From: Lachnospiraceae bacterium UBA7225
GTDB taxonomy: Bacteria; Bacillota; Clostridia; Lachnospirales; Lachnospiraceae
Direction: 5' to 3'
DNA length: 25,151 nucleotides
Assembly: GCA_002473385.1 (NCBI GenBank)
Contig: DKTR01000106.1
Coordinates: 1-25,151, forward strand
Shown here: in pieces, positions 7,333 through 15,626 of the stretch
Layout: each line of letters begins with the position of its first letter
How positions within the stretch are numbered: position 1 is the stretch's first letter
Translations under genes and position numbers: made by a program
The notes under the pieces: model-generated
Database searches by the model: none
Told to the model about the DNA's origin: nothing
Seen by the model: the letters and a program-made list of their open reading frames with translations, nothing else

Positions 7333-8661
7333 TTATTTGCCCTCCGGGAACACAACCCGCATCCGCGTGCCCACACCGGTTTTACTCCAAAGACCAATTT
7401 CCGCACCATGCTTTGCAACTGCATGCTTGACAATTGCCAGCCCAAGTCCGGTGCCGCCTGTCGACTTTGAGCGGCTTTTGTCCACACGGTAGAAGCGTTC
7501 AAAGATGCGCTTCTGGTCTTCATCCGGGATACCGATCCCGGTATCCTCTACCGTCAGCACCGCGTGTCTTCCTTCCATGCCGGTCATCACTACAACACTT
7601 CCGTCCGGCACATTGTAGCGGATAGCATTGCTGCAGAGATTGTACATTACCTCCTCGATCATTTCCCGGTTTGCCTGGACAATGCAGGAACTTCCGGCAA
7701 GCTTTAATGTCACATGATGCTTCTCCGCATTTACCTGCATCATATCCACACATTTCTTCGCAAGCTCGTAAAGATCCACCCTTTCCGTCACCAGAACATC
7801 CTCCGAGCTGTCCAGCTCTGAAAGCCGGAGAATATCGTTGATCAGCATCAGCAGGCGGTTAGAGCTTTTATGAATTTCCGCAGAGAAACGGACCGTATCC
7901 TCTTTTGTGGCAATGCCGCTCTCTATCAGCTCGGAATAACCGGAGATTGCTGTCAGCGGTGTTTTTAATTCATGCGAGACATTTGCAGTAAACTCCTGCC
8001 GCATCTGTGAGCTTTTCACAATATCCGAGTGCTGCTTCTGGATCGTGTCCAGAAACGGTTTCATCTCCTTATAAGCAATCTCATAATTTTCATCATCCAT
8101 GTGCTGTGCCATATCCTCAATCGGGGAAATGATACTTTTTGTAAGGAAATGCGCCAGCACCAGGCAGATCAGAAACAGTGCCGCCCCCATAAAAAGAAGC
8201 ATCGGAATCAGCGGTAGCAGAAAACTCCAGACACTGCCCGCCTCCTTCGCGACACGCAGCACCCTGCCATCATCGAGTTTTATCGCATAATAATATGTAT
8301 TTTTATCCAGCGTATCCGATTTGCGGACAGTCTCCGCCTCGCCGTTCTCCAGCGCATTCTGGATTTCCGGACGCTGTCCATGGTTTTCCATTTGTCCGAT
8401 ATCCGCATTGCTGTCAAAGGATACCGTTCCATCCTCATCAATCAGTGTAATTCGCAGATCCTTCACCGGCTCCGCCTCGAAGATTATATCTCCCTGTCCG
8501 TCAAAAATACCGGCACTCTTAATGACATGCGCATAGGTCTTCAGACTCCCCACCACTTCCTCCTGAAACAGGTTGTAGCAGACAAAAACCGAGAGAAAGA
8601 CTGTCAAAATAATTGCAACCGCTGTAATCAGCAGAAACTGCGCATTAATCTTCTTTCTCAT
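7333..8661 (-). CDS. PhoR/VanS-like sensor histidine kinase
   Basis: This membrane sensor kinase (442 aa) has two transmembrane segments, about residues 9-31 and 147-171, with a ~115-residue extracytoplasmic part between them. A HAMP-like linker leads to the HisKA box FTANVSHELKTP with the phospho-acceptor His230. The HATPase motifs are the N box NLCSNAIRYN (341-350), G1 DTGIGIP (373-379), F box ERFYRVD (388-394) and G2 GGTGLGL (402-408). The start forms an ATGA overlap with the stop of the regulator gene, so the two proteins are made in a fixed ratio. The sodium/phosphate carrier gene upstream suggests the phosphate-starvation PhoR role. This rests on context and family, since PhoR and related kinases share these motifs. 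Confidence 0.92.
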   Translation of the reverse strand: MRKKINAQFLLITAVAIILTVFLSVFVCYNLFQEEVVGSLKTYAHVIKSAGIFDGQGDIIFEAEPVKDLRITLIDEDGTVSFDSNADIGQMENHGQRPEIQNALENGEAETVRKSDTLDKNTYYYAIKLDDGRVLRVAKEAGSVWSFLLPLIPMLLFMGAALFLICLVLAHFLTKSIISPIEDMAQHMDDENYEIAYKEMKPFLDTIQKQHSDIVKSSQMRQEFTANVSHELKTPLTAISGYSELIESGIATKEDTVRFSAEIHKSSNRLLMLINDILRLSELDSSEDVLVTERVDLYELAKKCVDMMQVNAEKHHVTLKLAGSSCIVQANREMIEEVMYNLCSNAIRYNVPDGSVVVMTGMEGRHAVLTVEDTGIGIPDEDQKRIFERFYRVDKSRSKSTGGTGLGLAIVKHAVAKHGAEIGLWSKTGVGTRMRVVFPEGK

Positions 8662-9329
8662 TCGATCCGGTACCCCACATTTCGCACAGTCTTAATATAT
8701 TTTCCGGCGCTCCCCAGCTTCTGGCGCAGTGTCTTGATATGCATATCCAGCGTGCGCGATTCTCCTTCGAAATCTACACCCCAGACTCGCTCCATTATGC
8801 TTTCACGCGCCATCACAATGCCCGCATTCTGCAAAAACAGCTTCAGCAGCTCAAACTCCTTGAAGGTCAGCTCGCACGGAACATCTGAAACATAAACCAT
8901 ACGTTTCTCGTTGTCCATAAAAATCTCATGCAGCCGCATCAATTTTTCTTCTTCCATCTGATTCACCCGGCGAAGCACTGCCTTTACTCTGGAAATCAGC
9001 TCCATGACACCAAATGGTTTCGTGATGTAGTCATCGGCTCCGTTATCAAGCCCTTTTACCTTGTCGATTTCCGAGGATTTCGCCGTCACCATCACTACCG
9101 GCACCTTTTTCGTCTCCGGGCTGCGGCGCAGCTTCTTTAAAATCTCCACGCCATCGCTGTCCGGAAGCATAATATCCAGAAGCACCAGGTCCGGCTTTCT
9201 CTCAGAAACCTTGTTCCAAAAAGGCTTTGCGTACTCAAATTCTTCTACCGAATAACCGCTGTTTTTGAGAGAATAGCTTTCAATTTCCCGTATATTTTTG
9301 TCGTCTTCCAATATATAAATCAAGCTCAT
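8658..9329 (-). CDS. OmpR/PhoB-family response regulator, probably PhoB/PhoP
   Basis: This DNA-binding response regulator has about 223 aa. The receiver domain has the acidic pair in YILEDD, the phospho-acceptor D52 in LLDIMLPDSDG and the conserved Lys of VMVTAKSSE. The C-terminal winged helix ends with the typical RTLDMHIKTLRQKLG and VRNVGYR. The start is uncertain: the longest frame begins at a GTG (9338). The ATG at 9329 lies only 1 nt after GGAGG, whereas a TTG at 9323 has ideal 7-nt spacing and would give MIYILEDD, a common family start. It is coupled by ATGA to the kinase. The 83-bp gap up to the carrier gene shows no clear terminator, so read-through from that gene is likely. Confidence 0.92.
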   Translation of the reverse strand: MSLIYILEDDKNIREIESYSLKNSGYSVEEFEYAKPFWNKVSERKPDLVLLDIMLPDSDGVEILKKLRRSPETKKVPVVMVTAKSSEIDKVKGLDNGADDYITKPFGVMELISRVKAVLRRVNQMEEEKLMRLHEIFMDNEKRMVYVSDVPCELTFKEFELLKLFLQNAGIVMARESIMERVWGVDFEGESRTLDMHIKTLRQKLGSAGKYIKTVRNVGYRIE

Positions 9330-9412
9330 TCCTCCCACACCCTTTCTTGTAACTGTTTGAGACCTCTCTTTCGCACAATTACCTTCCTTTTTAGTTTATC
9401 ACATTTCTCTTT

Positions 9413-11176
9413 TTACGGCAAAACATATTTTCTGCGATATTTGTCACATTCCTGCTGAAACTCCTTATTATCCTCGCTGCGGAGTACATCCGCGTAAGCA
9501 TGCGGATCATATTCGCTTTCATGGCGCTGGATCAGATAAACCGCGATATTCGAGCAGTGATCTGCCACACGTTCAAAATTTGTGCAGATATCAGAGAGGA
9601 TGAATCCCATCTCAATTGTACAGTTGCCCTCCTGCAAACGCTTCACATGACGTTTCTTCACCTGAGAATTAATGTAATCCATTACTTCCTCCAACGGTTC
9701 AACTTCCTGCGCGATCTTCACATCATCCTTCACAAAGCTTTCAAAGGCAAGCCCGGTAATTTCCATTACCGCCTTCGTAAAAACCTCCAGTTCCTGCTGC
9801 CCCATATCTGAAAAATGGATTTTCTTGGTGTGCAGCTCTTCCGCCGCCGCCATTACACTGACAGAATGATCGGAGATCCGCTCAAAATCCCCGATACAGT
9901 GCAGCATCATGGAAAGCGCACGGCTGTCAGAATCTGACAGGTTGCGGCTGCTCAGCTTCACGAGATAGCTTCCTACACTATCTTCATATTTATCAACAAG
10001 ATCCTCCAGTTCGCGCACGCGCGCCGCCTTTTTCTCATCAAAGCCGTCAAACAGAGAAACCGCCATAGAAAAGCCTTCTCTTGTCAGTTCTGCCATCTGC
10101 CTGGTTGCCTCCATTGCCTGTTCGCAGGCAAAAGCCGGGCGTTCCAGGAATCGCTCATCCAGCACCGGCACCTCCAGCTCCTGCAGCTCCCCGGCCTTTT
10201 TGCGGTTTCCAACCGTAGCATGCGCCAGTTTAACAAGCTGATCGCCAAACGGCAGAAGAAGAAGCGTTGTGAGTACGTTGAAAATACTGTGAATAACCGC
10301 AATATTTGCCGGTCCGATCGCTTCCGTCAGAAAGTCAAAATGGACAAATGCGTTGACACCGTAAAACAGAACCAGGCAGATCACTGTACCGATGAGGTTA
10401 AAATACAGATGGATCGCCGCCGCCCGTTTTGCATTTTTATTTGCCCCGACAGACGACATGATTGCCGTGATACAGGTACCGATATTCTGTCCCATAATAA
10501 TCGGGATCGCCAGACCGTAGGTGACGCTTCCCGTCGTACAGAGCGCCTGCAGAATTCCGACGGATGCGGAAGAGCTCTGAATAATTGCTGTGATCAGCGT
10601 GCCGGCGATCACACCCATCAGCGGATTTGAGAACGCCATCAGCACATTGCCAAATTCCGGCACGTCAGCCAGCGGCTTCACTGCTGCGCTCATATTATCC
10701 ATACCGTACATCAGAATTGCAAAGCCCACCAGGATCGTCCCGATATTTTTTCTTTTTTCTTTTTTTGAAAAAAGAATAAATGCCGCGCCGATCAGCGCAA
10801 GCACCGGAGAAAAAGAGGAAGGCTTCAGCAGCTTCAGGAAAAGATTATCTCCCTCAATTCCCGTCAGGCTCAGAATCCACGACGTTGCTGTGGTGCCGAT
10901 ATTTGCGCCCATGATCAGTCCGACCGCCTGGTTCAGCTTCATAATACCGGAATTTACAAATCCGACCACCATAACTGTCGTCGCGGAGGATGACTGGATG
11001 ACCGCCGTAACACCCGCGCCCAGAAGCACCGCCTTCCAGCGGCTGCTGGTAAGCTGCTCCAGAATGCGCTCCATCTTACCGCCGGATGCTCTGGAAAGCC
11101 CGTCTCCCAGCAGTGACATTCCATAAAGAAAAAATGCAAGACCTCCTAAAAATGCTAACACGGAAAAAATGTCCAT
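9413..11176 (-). CDS. Na/Pi cotransporter family protein with C-terminal PhoU domain
   Basis: This inner-membrane phosphate carrier of the NptA/SLC34 type (587 aa) probably takes up phosphate with sodium. The membrane half carries the duplicated family motif QSSSA, once in VIQSSSATTVMVVGF near residue 60 and once in IIQSSSASVGILQAL near 200. Both halves also have a GQNIGT/GANIGTT motif, reflecting the internal repeat. From about residue 340 the protein is soluble and helical and resembles PhoU (E/D-rich helices, CIGDFERISDHSV and CTNFERVADHCSN). AAAGGAG lies 7 nt before the ATG. Three TTTACA boxes lie 50-90 bp upstream. The PhoB/PhoR-like pair follows at 83 bp, so carrier and sensor system are probably one phosphate-response unit. 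Confidence 0.93.
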   Translation of the reverse strand: MDIFSVLAFLGGLAFFLYGMSLLGDGLSRASGGKMERILEQLTSSRWKAVLLGAGVTAVIQSSSATTVMVVGFVNSGIMKLNQAVGLIMGANIGTTATSWILSLTGIEGDNLFLKLLKPSSFSPVLALIGAAFILFSKKEKRKNIGTILVGFAILMYGMDNMSAAVKPLADVPEFGNVLMAFSNPLMGVIAGTLITAIIQSSSASVGILQALCTTGSVTYGLAIPIIMGQNIGTCITAIMSSVGANKNAKRAAAIHLYFNLIGTVICLVLFYGVNAFVHFDFLTEAIGPANIAVIHSIFNVLTTLLLLPFGDQLVKLAHATVGNRKKAGELQELEVPVLDERFLERPAFACEQAMEATRQMAELTREGFSMAVSLFDGFDEKKAARVRELEDLVDKYEDSVGSYLVKLSSRNLSDSDSRALSMMLHCIGDFERISDHSVSVMAAAEELHTKKIHFSDMGQQELEVFTKAVMEITGLAFESFVKDDVKIAQEVEPLEEVMDYINSQVKKRHVKRLQEGNCTIEMGFILSDICTNFERVADHCSNIAVYLIQRHESEYDPHAYADVLRSEDNKEFQQECDKYRRKYVLP

Positions 11177-11227
11177 AAAAAAACTCCTTTATCCTACATG
11201 TATGTTCTCCTTACGCTAACATACGTA

Positions 11228-11266
11228 TGTAAAATTCGGGAGTATTTAATGTAAAATCCGTGTAAA
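11228..11266 (-). promoter_or_regulatory. Putative Pho box: three TTTACA repeats in 11-bp phase
   Basis: On the minus strand TTTACA occurs at 11266-11261, 11255-11250 and 11233-11228, with start-to-start distances of 11 and 22 bp. The known PhoP binding pattern of Bacillus is TT(A/C/T)ACA repeats spaced by about 5 bp, giving the same 11-bp period. The boxes are upstream of the sodium/phosphate carrier gene, which is followed by a PhoB/PhoR-like pair. A 12-bp palindrome ACATACGTATGT (11219-11230) overlaps the last box. Likely regulation by the linked response regulator is an inference. Confidence 0.6.
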
Positions 11267-11279
11267 ATTAGCTGCAGCT

Positions 11280-11579
11280 CTACAGCAGACTCAGAACCTT
11301 TTCTTTGGAGACGGAACCGACGGATGTCTCCTTCAGCTCCCCGTCCTTAAATACCAGCAAAGTCGGAATACCGCTTACACGATAACGCTGTGCCAGCTCA
11401 AATTCCTTATCAACATCCACTTTTACAAGCTTTACCTCCGGGTGCTCTGCCACAACCTCATCCAGCACCGGCGCAAACATTTTGCACGGTCCGCACCAAT
11501 CTGCCCAAAAATCTACCAGAACCGTTCCCTTTGCGTCCAGAACCTCATTCTGAAAAGTTTCCTTTGATGCATTTACCAT
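11280..11579 (-). CDS. trxA: Thioredoxin
   Basis: This small cytoplasmic thiol-disulfide reductant has 99 aa. The active site WCGPC has Cys29 and Cys32, preceded by VLVDFWADW and followed by the buried-Asp and KVDVD region. The cis-proline loop SGIPTL and the C-terminal FKDGE strand are also present. The longest frame extends to 11636, but AGGTGG lies 8 nt before the ATG at 11579 and gives the standard thioredoxin length. The gene ends 50 bp before the Pho boxes of the carrier gene, which it precedes on the same strand. The 156 bp upstream contain only small hairpins and no convincing promoter. Confidence 0.93.
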   Translation of the reverse strand: MVNASKETFQNEVLDAKGTVLVDFWADWCGPCKMFAPVLDEVVAEHPEVKLVKVDVDKEFELAQRYRVSGIPTLLVFKDGELKETSVGSVSKEKVLSLL

Positions 11580-11735
11580 AGTCTCTTCCACCTTTCTCAT
11601 ATCGCACTGCTGCATATAGTATGCCGTAAAATCCATTTATTATGTACATCTCCGCAGAAAAACTGTTCTGCCCGCGCTTAATCCGTTACTGTTCCTTTCG
11701 TTCACAGCAACATGCTGCGCGATGCACCCGAACAC

Positions 11736-12317
11736 TTAATCCCACTCTATCTCTCCGCTGTATGCATTAATTGTATACTCCATCTCTTCATGAACATAAT
11801 AAAACTCGAGTTCATAAATTACTTTACGGCTGTCTCTTTCGAATTTTATTTTTGAAAAGCTTGCCTTTTCCGGATCAGCGCCTGCATCCTGAAGAGCGAT
11901 TTCCTTCGCACGATCCATTCCAATCAATGTCTCCGCACTGCCAAACAATGTATCTTCCTCATCGTTTTTCAGGCTTTCCTCTGCCGTCGCATCAGAAAGA
12001 TCTCTCCCATTTATCTCCCACTCCAGAATCACACCGTCTGCTTCCCGGATAAGATACTCATATTCCACGCCATCCACACTAAAGGACACTTCATAAACGG
12101 ACTCTCCGTCCTCCCACTCTTCCTTTGTCTGAAGACGCTCCACCAGCTCAGCCATAACAGCTGCATCATCAAAAGCGATTTCTTCAGCCTGCCATGCCTC
12201 CACCGAAGCTGCTGCAATTCCATCCGCTGCCAGCACAGTCTGTCCGCCAAATATCATAACCATACCAAGCAATCCCGCTGCCGCCCGGCGTCTGACATTC
12301 ATCCCGTACTTCCCCAT
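11736..12317 (-). CDS. Secreted PepSY-domain protein
   Basis: This exported protein (193 aa) has a signal peptide (RRRAAAGLLGMVMIFGG, then a likely cleavage after VLA). The C-terminal ~65 residues match the PepSY pattern: MDRAKEIALQDAGADP, then KVIYELEFYYVHEEMEYTINAYSGEI. The preceding ~70 residues look like a second, less regular copy (YEVSFSVDGVEYEYLIREADGVI). PepSY domains are generally thought to bind or inhibit peptidases or act in the envelope; the precise role here is unknown. The start at 12317 has AGGAGG 8 nt upstream; the frame extends to 12353 without a site. Its own promoter is visible at 12345-12372, so it is separate from the ATPase operon upstream. Confidence 0.8.
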   Translation of the reverse strand: MGKYGMNVRRRAAAGLLGMVMIFGGQTVLAADGIAAASVEAWQAEEIAFDDAAVMAELVERLQTKEEWEDGESVYEVSFSVDGVEYEYLIREADGVILEWEINGRDLSDATAEESLKNDEEDTLFGSAETLIGMDRAKEIALQDAGADPEKASFSKIKFERDSRKVIYELEFYYVHEEMEYTINAYSGEIEWD

Positions 12318-12344
12318 GTCGTCTTCCTCCTGCCCTTTTCTTTT

Positions 12345-12372
12345 ATTATACACAATTCCGGAAATCTGTCGA
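12345..12372 (-). promoter_or_regulatory. Sigma-A-type promoter for the PepSY gene
   Basis: On the minus strand a perfect -10 TATAAT (12350-12345) follows a -35 TCGACA (12372-12367, five of six matches) with a 16-bp spacer. The predicted transcript would start about 20 bp before the start codon. The promoter lies in the short gap after the BrxD-like gene. Confidence 0.65.
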
Positions 12373-12400
12373 GTATAAAAATAGAATTCATTTTATGACA

Positions 12401-13594
12401 TTACACGAATTCCTCCAGGGAAGGCACATCTTCTGTGAAAGTTTCTTTTCCAAGTTCATTGATAGTTGTTTTCCCGGCTTTTTCGTACTGGTAAAGCTGG
12501 TCTAAAAATTCAATGGCCGCCCGGATCTTGGTACGAAGCAGATAACCGCCGGACTGCGTTGCCTCTGCCAGAGAAGACACTGACAGATCCGGATTCCAGC
12601 CATAGGCTCTTCCATGAAAATCCTGTATCTTGCAAAGTACTTCATTTATTTCCGCTTTTGTCAGCGGCAAAAGCTGCGGGGCACTGACCAGCAGATTTAG
12701 CACTGTTTTTGCCGGCTCCTGCGCCTTAGGATAAATGGCTTCAAGGTTTTCATACTCATGCTTACCTTCTATTACATCCTCCACGTAGGATGCGCTGAGC
12801 GCAAAAATGCTAAAGGTATTTTCCGGGCACCGCTCTGGCAGGAGAAAATCCGCCATATTCCGGTAAGCATTCAGACGCGCTTTCTTTCCAAGTCGTCCCA
12901 TCAGCTCCGTCTCATCAATCAGAATCGCCCATCCATGATAGCCCATCTGTGTGAACAGGTGGCTCATAAAAGAAAAATAGTCATGGCAGTGCTTTGTCTT
13001 TGTAAAGTTTACATTATATTTTGCAGGCTGGCTGAATATGCGGCGATAAATTTTCTTCAGCGGCGCATTTGCGATAAAATCGCCTTCCAGGTCTGCCTGC
13101 AGAAGAAACTTTTCGTCCGAATCCTCTGTGTTCAGATAAGAACGGAAAAGATAATACAGCTTGTCCGTCTCCAGCTGCTTTGCCGCATAAAGAAGCATTT
13201 CATTTGCAACCGGACTGTTTGCTGATATTTTTTCCAGTTCATGCATAAATCCCGGCTGTCTGCGCTTTGGCAGATATGTATTCTGTATGATTTTCTGGTA
13301 GACCAGATATAGCTTGTCCATCGGCGTTTCCTTGCTCAGCGAAAGATAGGAAACTACCATATTATTGGAATGGGCAAGATTGAATACCGTATTCAGCAGA
13401 TGGGTTTTCCCTTCGCCATATTTTCCGCTGATGATCATGCCGCCGGACGTTCCTTTGTCACACACCATATCCAGATGACTGGAAATTTCTTTCATAATTT
13501 TCGGGCGCGCCTCAGAAAAATATTGTCCTACTGCACGCGACGGAATGCCGGAGCGCAGCGCTTCAATAATATGTCTCGCTTCGATATCATACAT
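12401..13594 (-). CDS. BrxD-like ATPase (DUF2791/PF10923-type P-loop protein)
   Basis: This is a P-loop ATPase of the family that includes BrxD of BREX type 2 systems (397 aa). The N-terminus IEARHIIEALRSGIPSRAV matches the opening I know from BrxD proteins (an 'IEALRAGVPNR'-like motif). Walker A GKYGEGKTH covers 57-65. The segment LSLSKETPMDKLY (85-95) resembles the family 'SKETPL' motif. Walker B AILIDETEL has D227 and E228, and a sensor-like FALSASY is near 264-270. It is cytoplasmic, with no membrane segment. The SD GGAGGTG lies 7 nt before the ATG, and the gene overlaps the upstream ATPase gene by 8 bp. By family it would act with DNA and a helicase; such a helicase is encoded divergently at 15699. 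The family assignment is from remembered motifs, not a search. Confidence 0.8.
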   Translation of the reverse strand: MYDIEARHIIEALRSGIPSRAVGQYFSEARPKIMKEISSHLDMVCDKGTSGGMIISGKYGEGKTHLLNTVFNLAHSNNMVVSYLSLSKETPMDKLYLVYQKIIQNTYLPKRRQPGFMHELEKISANSPVANEMLLYAAKQLETDKLYYLFRSYLNTEDSDEKFLLQADLEGDFIANAPLKKIYRRIFSQPAKYNVNFTKTKHCHDYFSFMSHLFTQMGYHGWAILIDETELMGRLGKKARLNAYRNMADFLLPERCPENTFSIFALSASYVEDVIEGKHEYENLEAIYPKAQEPAKTVLNLLVSAPQLLPLTKAEINEVLCKIQDFHGRAYGWNPDLSVSSLAEATQSGGYLLRTKIRAAIEFLDQLYQYEKAGKTTINELGKETFTEDVPSLEEFV

Positions 13595-14741
13595 CCTCTC
13601 TCACCTCCTGCATAGCGCTCTGAATAAGCTGCGGAATACCGACTGCGCCGGTGCGGGCCTGCCGCACGATTTCTTCCGCCGTTTCCAGATCCAGGGGCAC
13701 AGCCGGTGCATTTTTCTGCACCTGTGCAATGCTTTCTGAAATAGAAACAATTACCTCCGGCGTGTACTCCTGAGCTGCCAGACGATCCAGGTCTACCATA
13801 TCGGCAAAGCGGTTGAACCGCTCTCCTACTATTTCGTTCTGAATACGCATCCACAACGCCTGATAAGACTTCAGACCGGCATTTTCATCGTCCATCAGCT
13901 TCCGGTCAAAAGCATACACAAACATGATATTTTTCATGCTGTCGATATCATCAATAAGCTGGCGGATGCTCTCATACGTATCTTCACGCTTCATCTTAGT
14001 ATAATGAACCGGCTCCAGACTGGAACGGCTGATCAGAATTTCCAGATCATCGATCGTAATAAACAGACCTGAATAACCGCCCATGTGTATTACCTCCGCC
14101 AGTGAGCGGAGCATATGTCTGGCATTATAGCGGGTGATACGGCTTGGATAGAAATCCATTGCCCGCAGCTGTGAGAGTTTAATTGTCCGGTCACCCTCCA
14201 GCCACGCAAGCAGCAGCTCGCGATTCTGCTCCTCCAGAACGGGATAGCCCAGAATGCTTCCGGTAAGCATGCTGCATGCAAGTGCAAAATTATTATCCAG
14301 CATCGGATTATCGAGAAAAATCTGTTTTAACTGCGCGCGGATCTCCCGCTTTGTCAGCGCATCGCCCATACCATTTTGTGAAAGAAAGTCGATAAATTTC
14401 ATGCCCTCGGGAATCTCCTGCGCATCGAATCCCATTTCCCGGATCAGATGATGGCTGACTGCCTCCAGACAATCCATGATCTCACACTGGTGAAAAATTT
14501 CTATATATATTTCCCGGAAATCATGCATCCAGACTTCCCGCGCAGAGAAATGTACTGTCTTATAATTTTCTTTGTACGCAAGCTTTTGCATCAGCTGCAG
14601 AAAATATGTCTTTCCGCTTCCCTGGCGACCTGTCACAAATTTAATTTTGCTGCCGCCATCCCGGATATATTCCCGGAGGTACTTTTCTTCCCAGAAATCT
14701 GTAAGGAAACTGATCCCATTTCCTTTGTATTCTTCGTTCAT
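13587..14741 (-). CDS. Second P-loop ATPase, distant BrxD/DUF2791-like, with DD Walker B
   Basis: This is a predicted cytoplasmic ATPase (384 aa). Walker A GRQGSGKTY is at 38-46, in a context like its neighbour (beta strand KIKFVTG, then FLQLMQKLA). Walker B is LFITIDDLEIL with D231 and D232, so an Asp stands where the neighbouring BrxD-like protein has the catalytic Glu. A likely sensor strand is NIMFVYAFDRKL (271-282). The region 95-190 is helical and has no recognised motif. The SD AAGGAG overlaps the stop of the upstream gene and lies 7 nt before the ATG. The overlap with the BrxD-like gene suggests that the two ATPases are made together and may form a mixed ring or complex, possibly with one less active partner. 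The family link is weaker than for the BrxD-like gene. Confidence 0.7.
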   Translation of the reverse strand: MNEEYKGNGISFLTDFWEEKYLREYIRDGGSKIKFVTGRQGSGKTYFLQLMQKLAYKENYKTVHFSAREVWMHDFREIYIEIFHQCEIMDCLEAVSHHLIREMGFDAQEIPEGMKFIDFLSQNGMGDALTKREIRAQLKQIFLDNPMLDNNFALACSMLTGSILGYPVLEEQNRELLLAWLEGDRTIKLSQLRAMDFYPSRITRYNARHMLRSLAEVIHMGGYSGLFITIDDLEILISRSSLEPVHYTKMKREDTYESIRQLIDDIDSMKNIMFVYAFDRKLMDDENAGLKSYQALWMRIQNEIVGERFNRFADMVDLDRLAAQEYTPEVIVSISESIAQVQKNAPAVPLDLETAEEIVRQARTGAVGIPQLIQSAMQEVREDV

Positions 14742-14752
14742 CTCTCAGCTCC

Positions 14753-15520
14753 TTATTTATAAAAACGGATAGTCGCAAGATACTGCTCCTGTCCGTCCTT
14801 GTCCAGAATACGAATTGCCTTGTTCTGATTCCGGCTCGGACCAAACTGGAATTTTCTTCCGTTCTTCGTCTCCTCAATTCCGGATGCATACAATCTCGCC
14901 AGGTCGAATGCAAAGCTCTGCTGGTCGTAGTCTTTGCGGAAACGGCTCATCGGTGCCAGGAACTTGTACAGACTCGTCAGATAAATATCGGATTCTGGAT
15001 GCTTATTCAGCTTCATGACCGCCAGATCATAAGCATCTGAAAGTTCACTGACAAATGTAAGCGCATTAAAAGACGCTTTATTCAGCTTTTCCTGCCCTGC
15101 TTTCACAGTATCAACAAAGCTCTGCGGGCGCATGCACTGCACCTTTTTGCGGTCGAGATAAATATCCTGGTTTTCTGTGTCCAGCTTCACACGGTACGGA
15201 AACATCTCATAAACCGGGAACTCCCCGCGCACATCCACGTTCTTTTCTTCACATATTGCAAGCATCTGCTCCGCGAACTCACCGCTCTCAAAATAAGCCC
15301 TGGCATCAAAACCGGAAACCGTATCATTTATTTCTTTCAATAAAGCCACGAGCTGCTCCGATGTCTCTGCCATTACACCCAGATCGCGCACAAGGCTCTT
15401 CACATCTCCGCTTTCTGTCTCTCTATCCACCGCTTTAAAAAGCTTCTGCAGCTGCGACAGACGCTCCTTCACTGATTTTTCCTGCGGCTGCAGCACTGCG
15501 TAAAATTCTTCGTAATTCAT
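14753..15520 (-). CDS. Protein of unknown function, first gene of the ATPase operon
   Basis: I do not recognise this 255-aa protein. It has no signal peptide or membrane segment. Residues 10-70 are charged and helical, likely a coiled coil (EKSVKERLSQLQKLFKAVDR). Residues 100-130 look like beta strands (FPVYEMFPYRVKLD, then IYLDRK). Residues 140-215 are helical. The C-terminus has NKAIRILDKDGQEQYLATIR, a compact strand-turn-strand end. The promoter at 15562-15590 and the SD GAGGA 6 nt upstream fix the start. It is separated from the ATPase gene by only 11 bp. Its place as leader gene of a two-ATPase operon opposite a helicase suggests a structural or DNA/target-recognition subunit, which is inference from context only. 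Confidence 0.8.
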   Translation of the reverse strand: MNYEEFYAVLQPQEKSVKERLSQLQKLFKAVDRETESGDVKSLVRDLGVMAETSEQLVALLKEINDTVSGFDARAYFESGEFAEQMLAICEEKNVDVRGEFPVYEMFPYRVKLDTENQDIYLDRKKVQCMRPQSFVDTVKAGQEKLNKASFNALTFVSELSDAYDLAVMKLNKHPESDIYLTSLYKFLAPMSRFRKDYDQQSFAFDLARLYASGIEETKNGRKFQFGPSRNQNKAIRILDKDGQEQYLATIRFYK

Positions 15521-15561
15521 TTTCTGTCCTCTTCATATTTTATTTTTATTACTTTACGAAA

Positions 15562-15590
15562 AGTATATCTGAAATAGTTATGGTTTTCAA
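15562..15590 (-). promoter_or_regulatory. Promoter of the three-gene ATPase operon
   Basis: On the minus strand the -35 TTGAAA (15590-15585) and the -10 TATACT (15567-15562) are separated by exactly 17 bp; four and five of six positions match the consensus. Transcription would start near 15555, about 35 bp before the start codon of the 255-aa protein gene. Confidence 0.65.
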
Positions 15591-15597
15591 TAGAATG

Positions 15598-15626
15598 TTT
15601 CAAAAACGGCTAAGATATGGTAAAAT
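15598..15626 (+). promoter_or_regulatory. Possible promoter of the helicase gene
   Basis: On the plus strand the -10 TAAAAT (15621-15626, five of six) is preceded after 17 bp by a weak -35 TTTCAA (15598-15603). The large palindrome at 15624-15664 begins inside the -10 and would cover the transcription start, so a protein bound there should block initiation. Confidence 0.45.

Noticed and set aside
9339..9412. Separate promoter for the PhoB/PhoR-like pair
   Set aside because: Only an isolated TAAACT and a single TTACA-like site were found, with no matching -35; read-through from the carrier gene explains expression better.
11637..11735. Small hairpins between the PepSY and thioredoxin genes as terminator
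   Set aside because: The GCAGAA/TTCTGC and CAGCA/TGCTG stems are short and not followed by a T-run on the minus strand.
12384..12412. GAATTC-GAATTC hairpin after the BrxD-like gene as terminator
   Set aside because: Only 6 bp of AT-rich stem with a long loop, and the two sites are self-palindromic; the T-rich stretch after it is short. Too weak to call.
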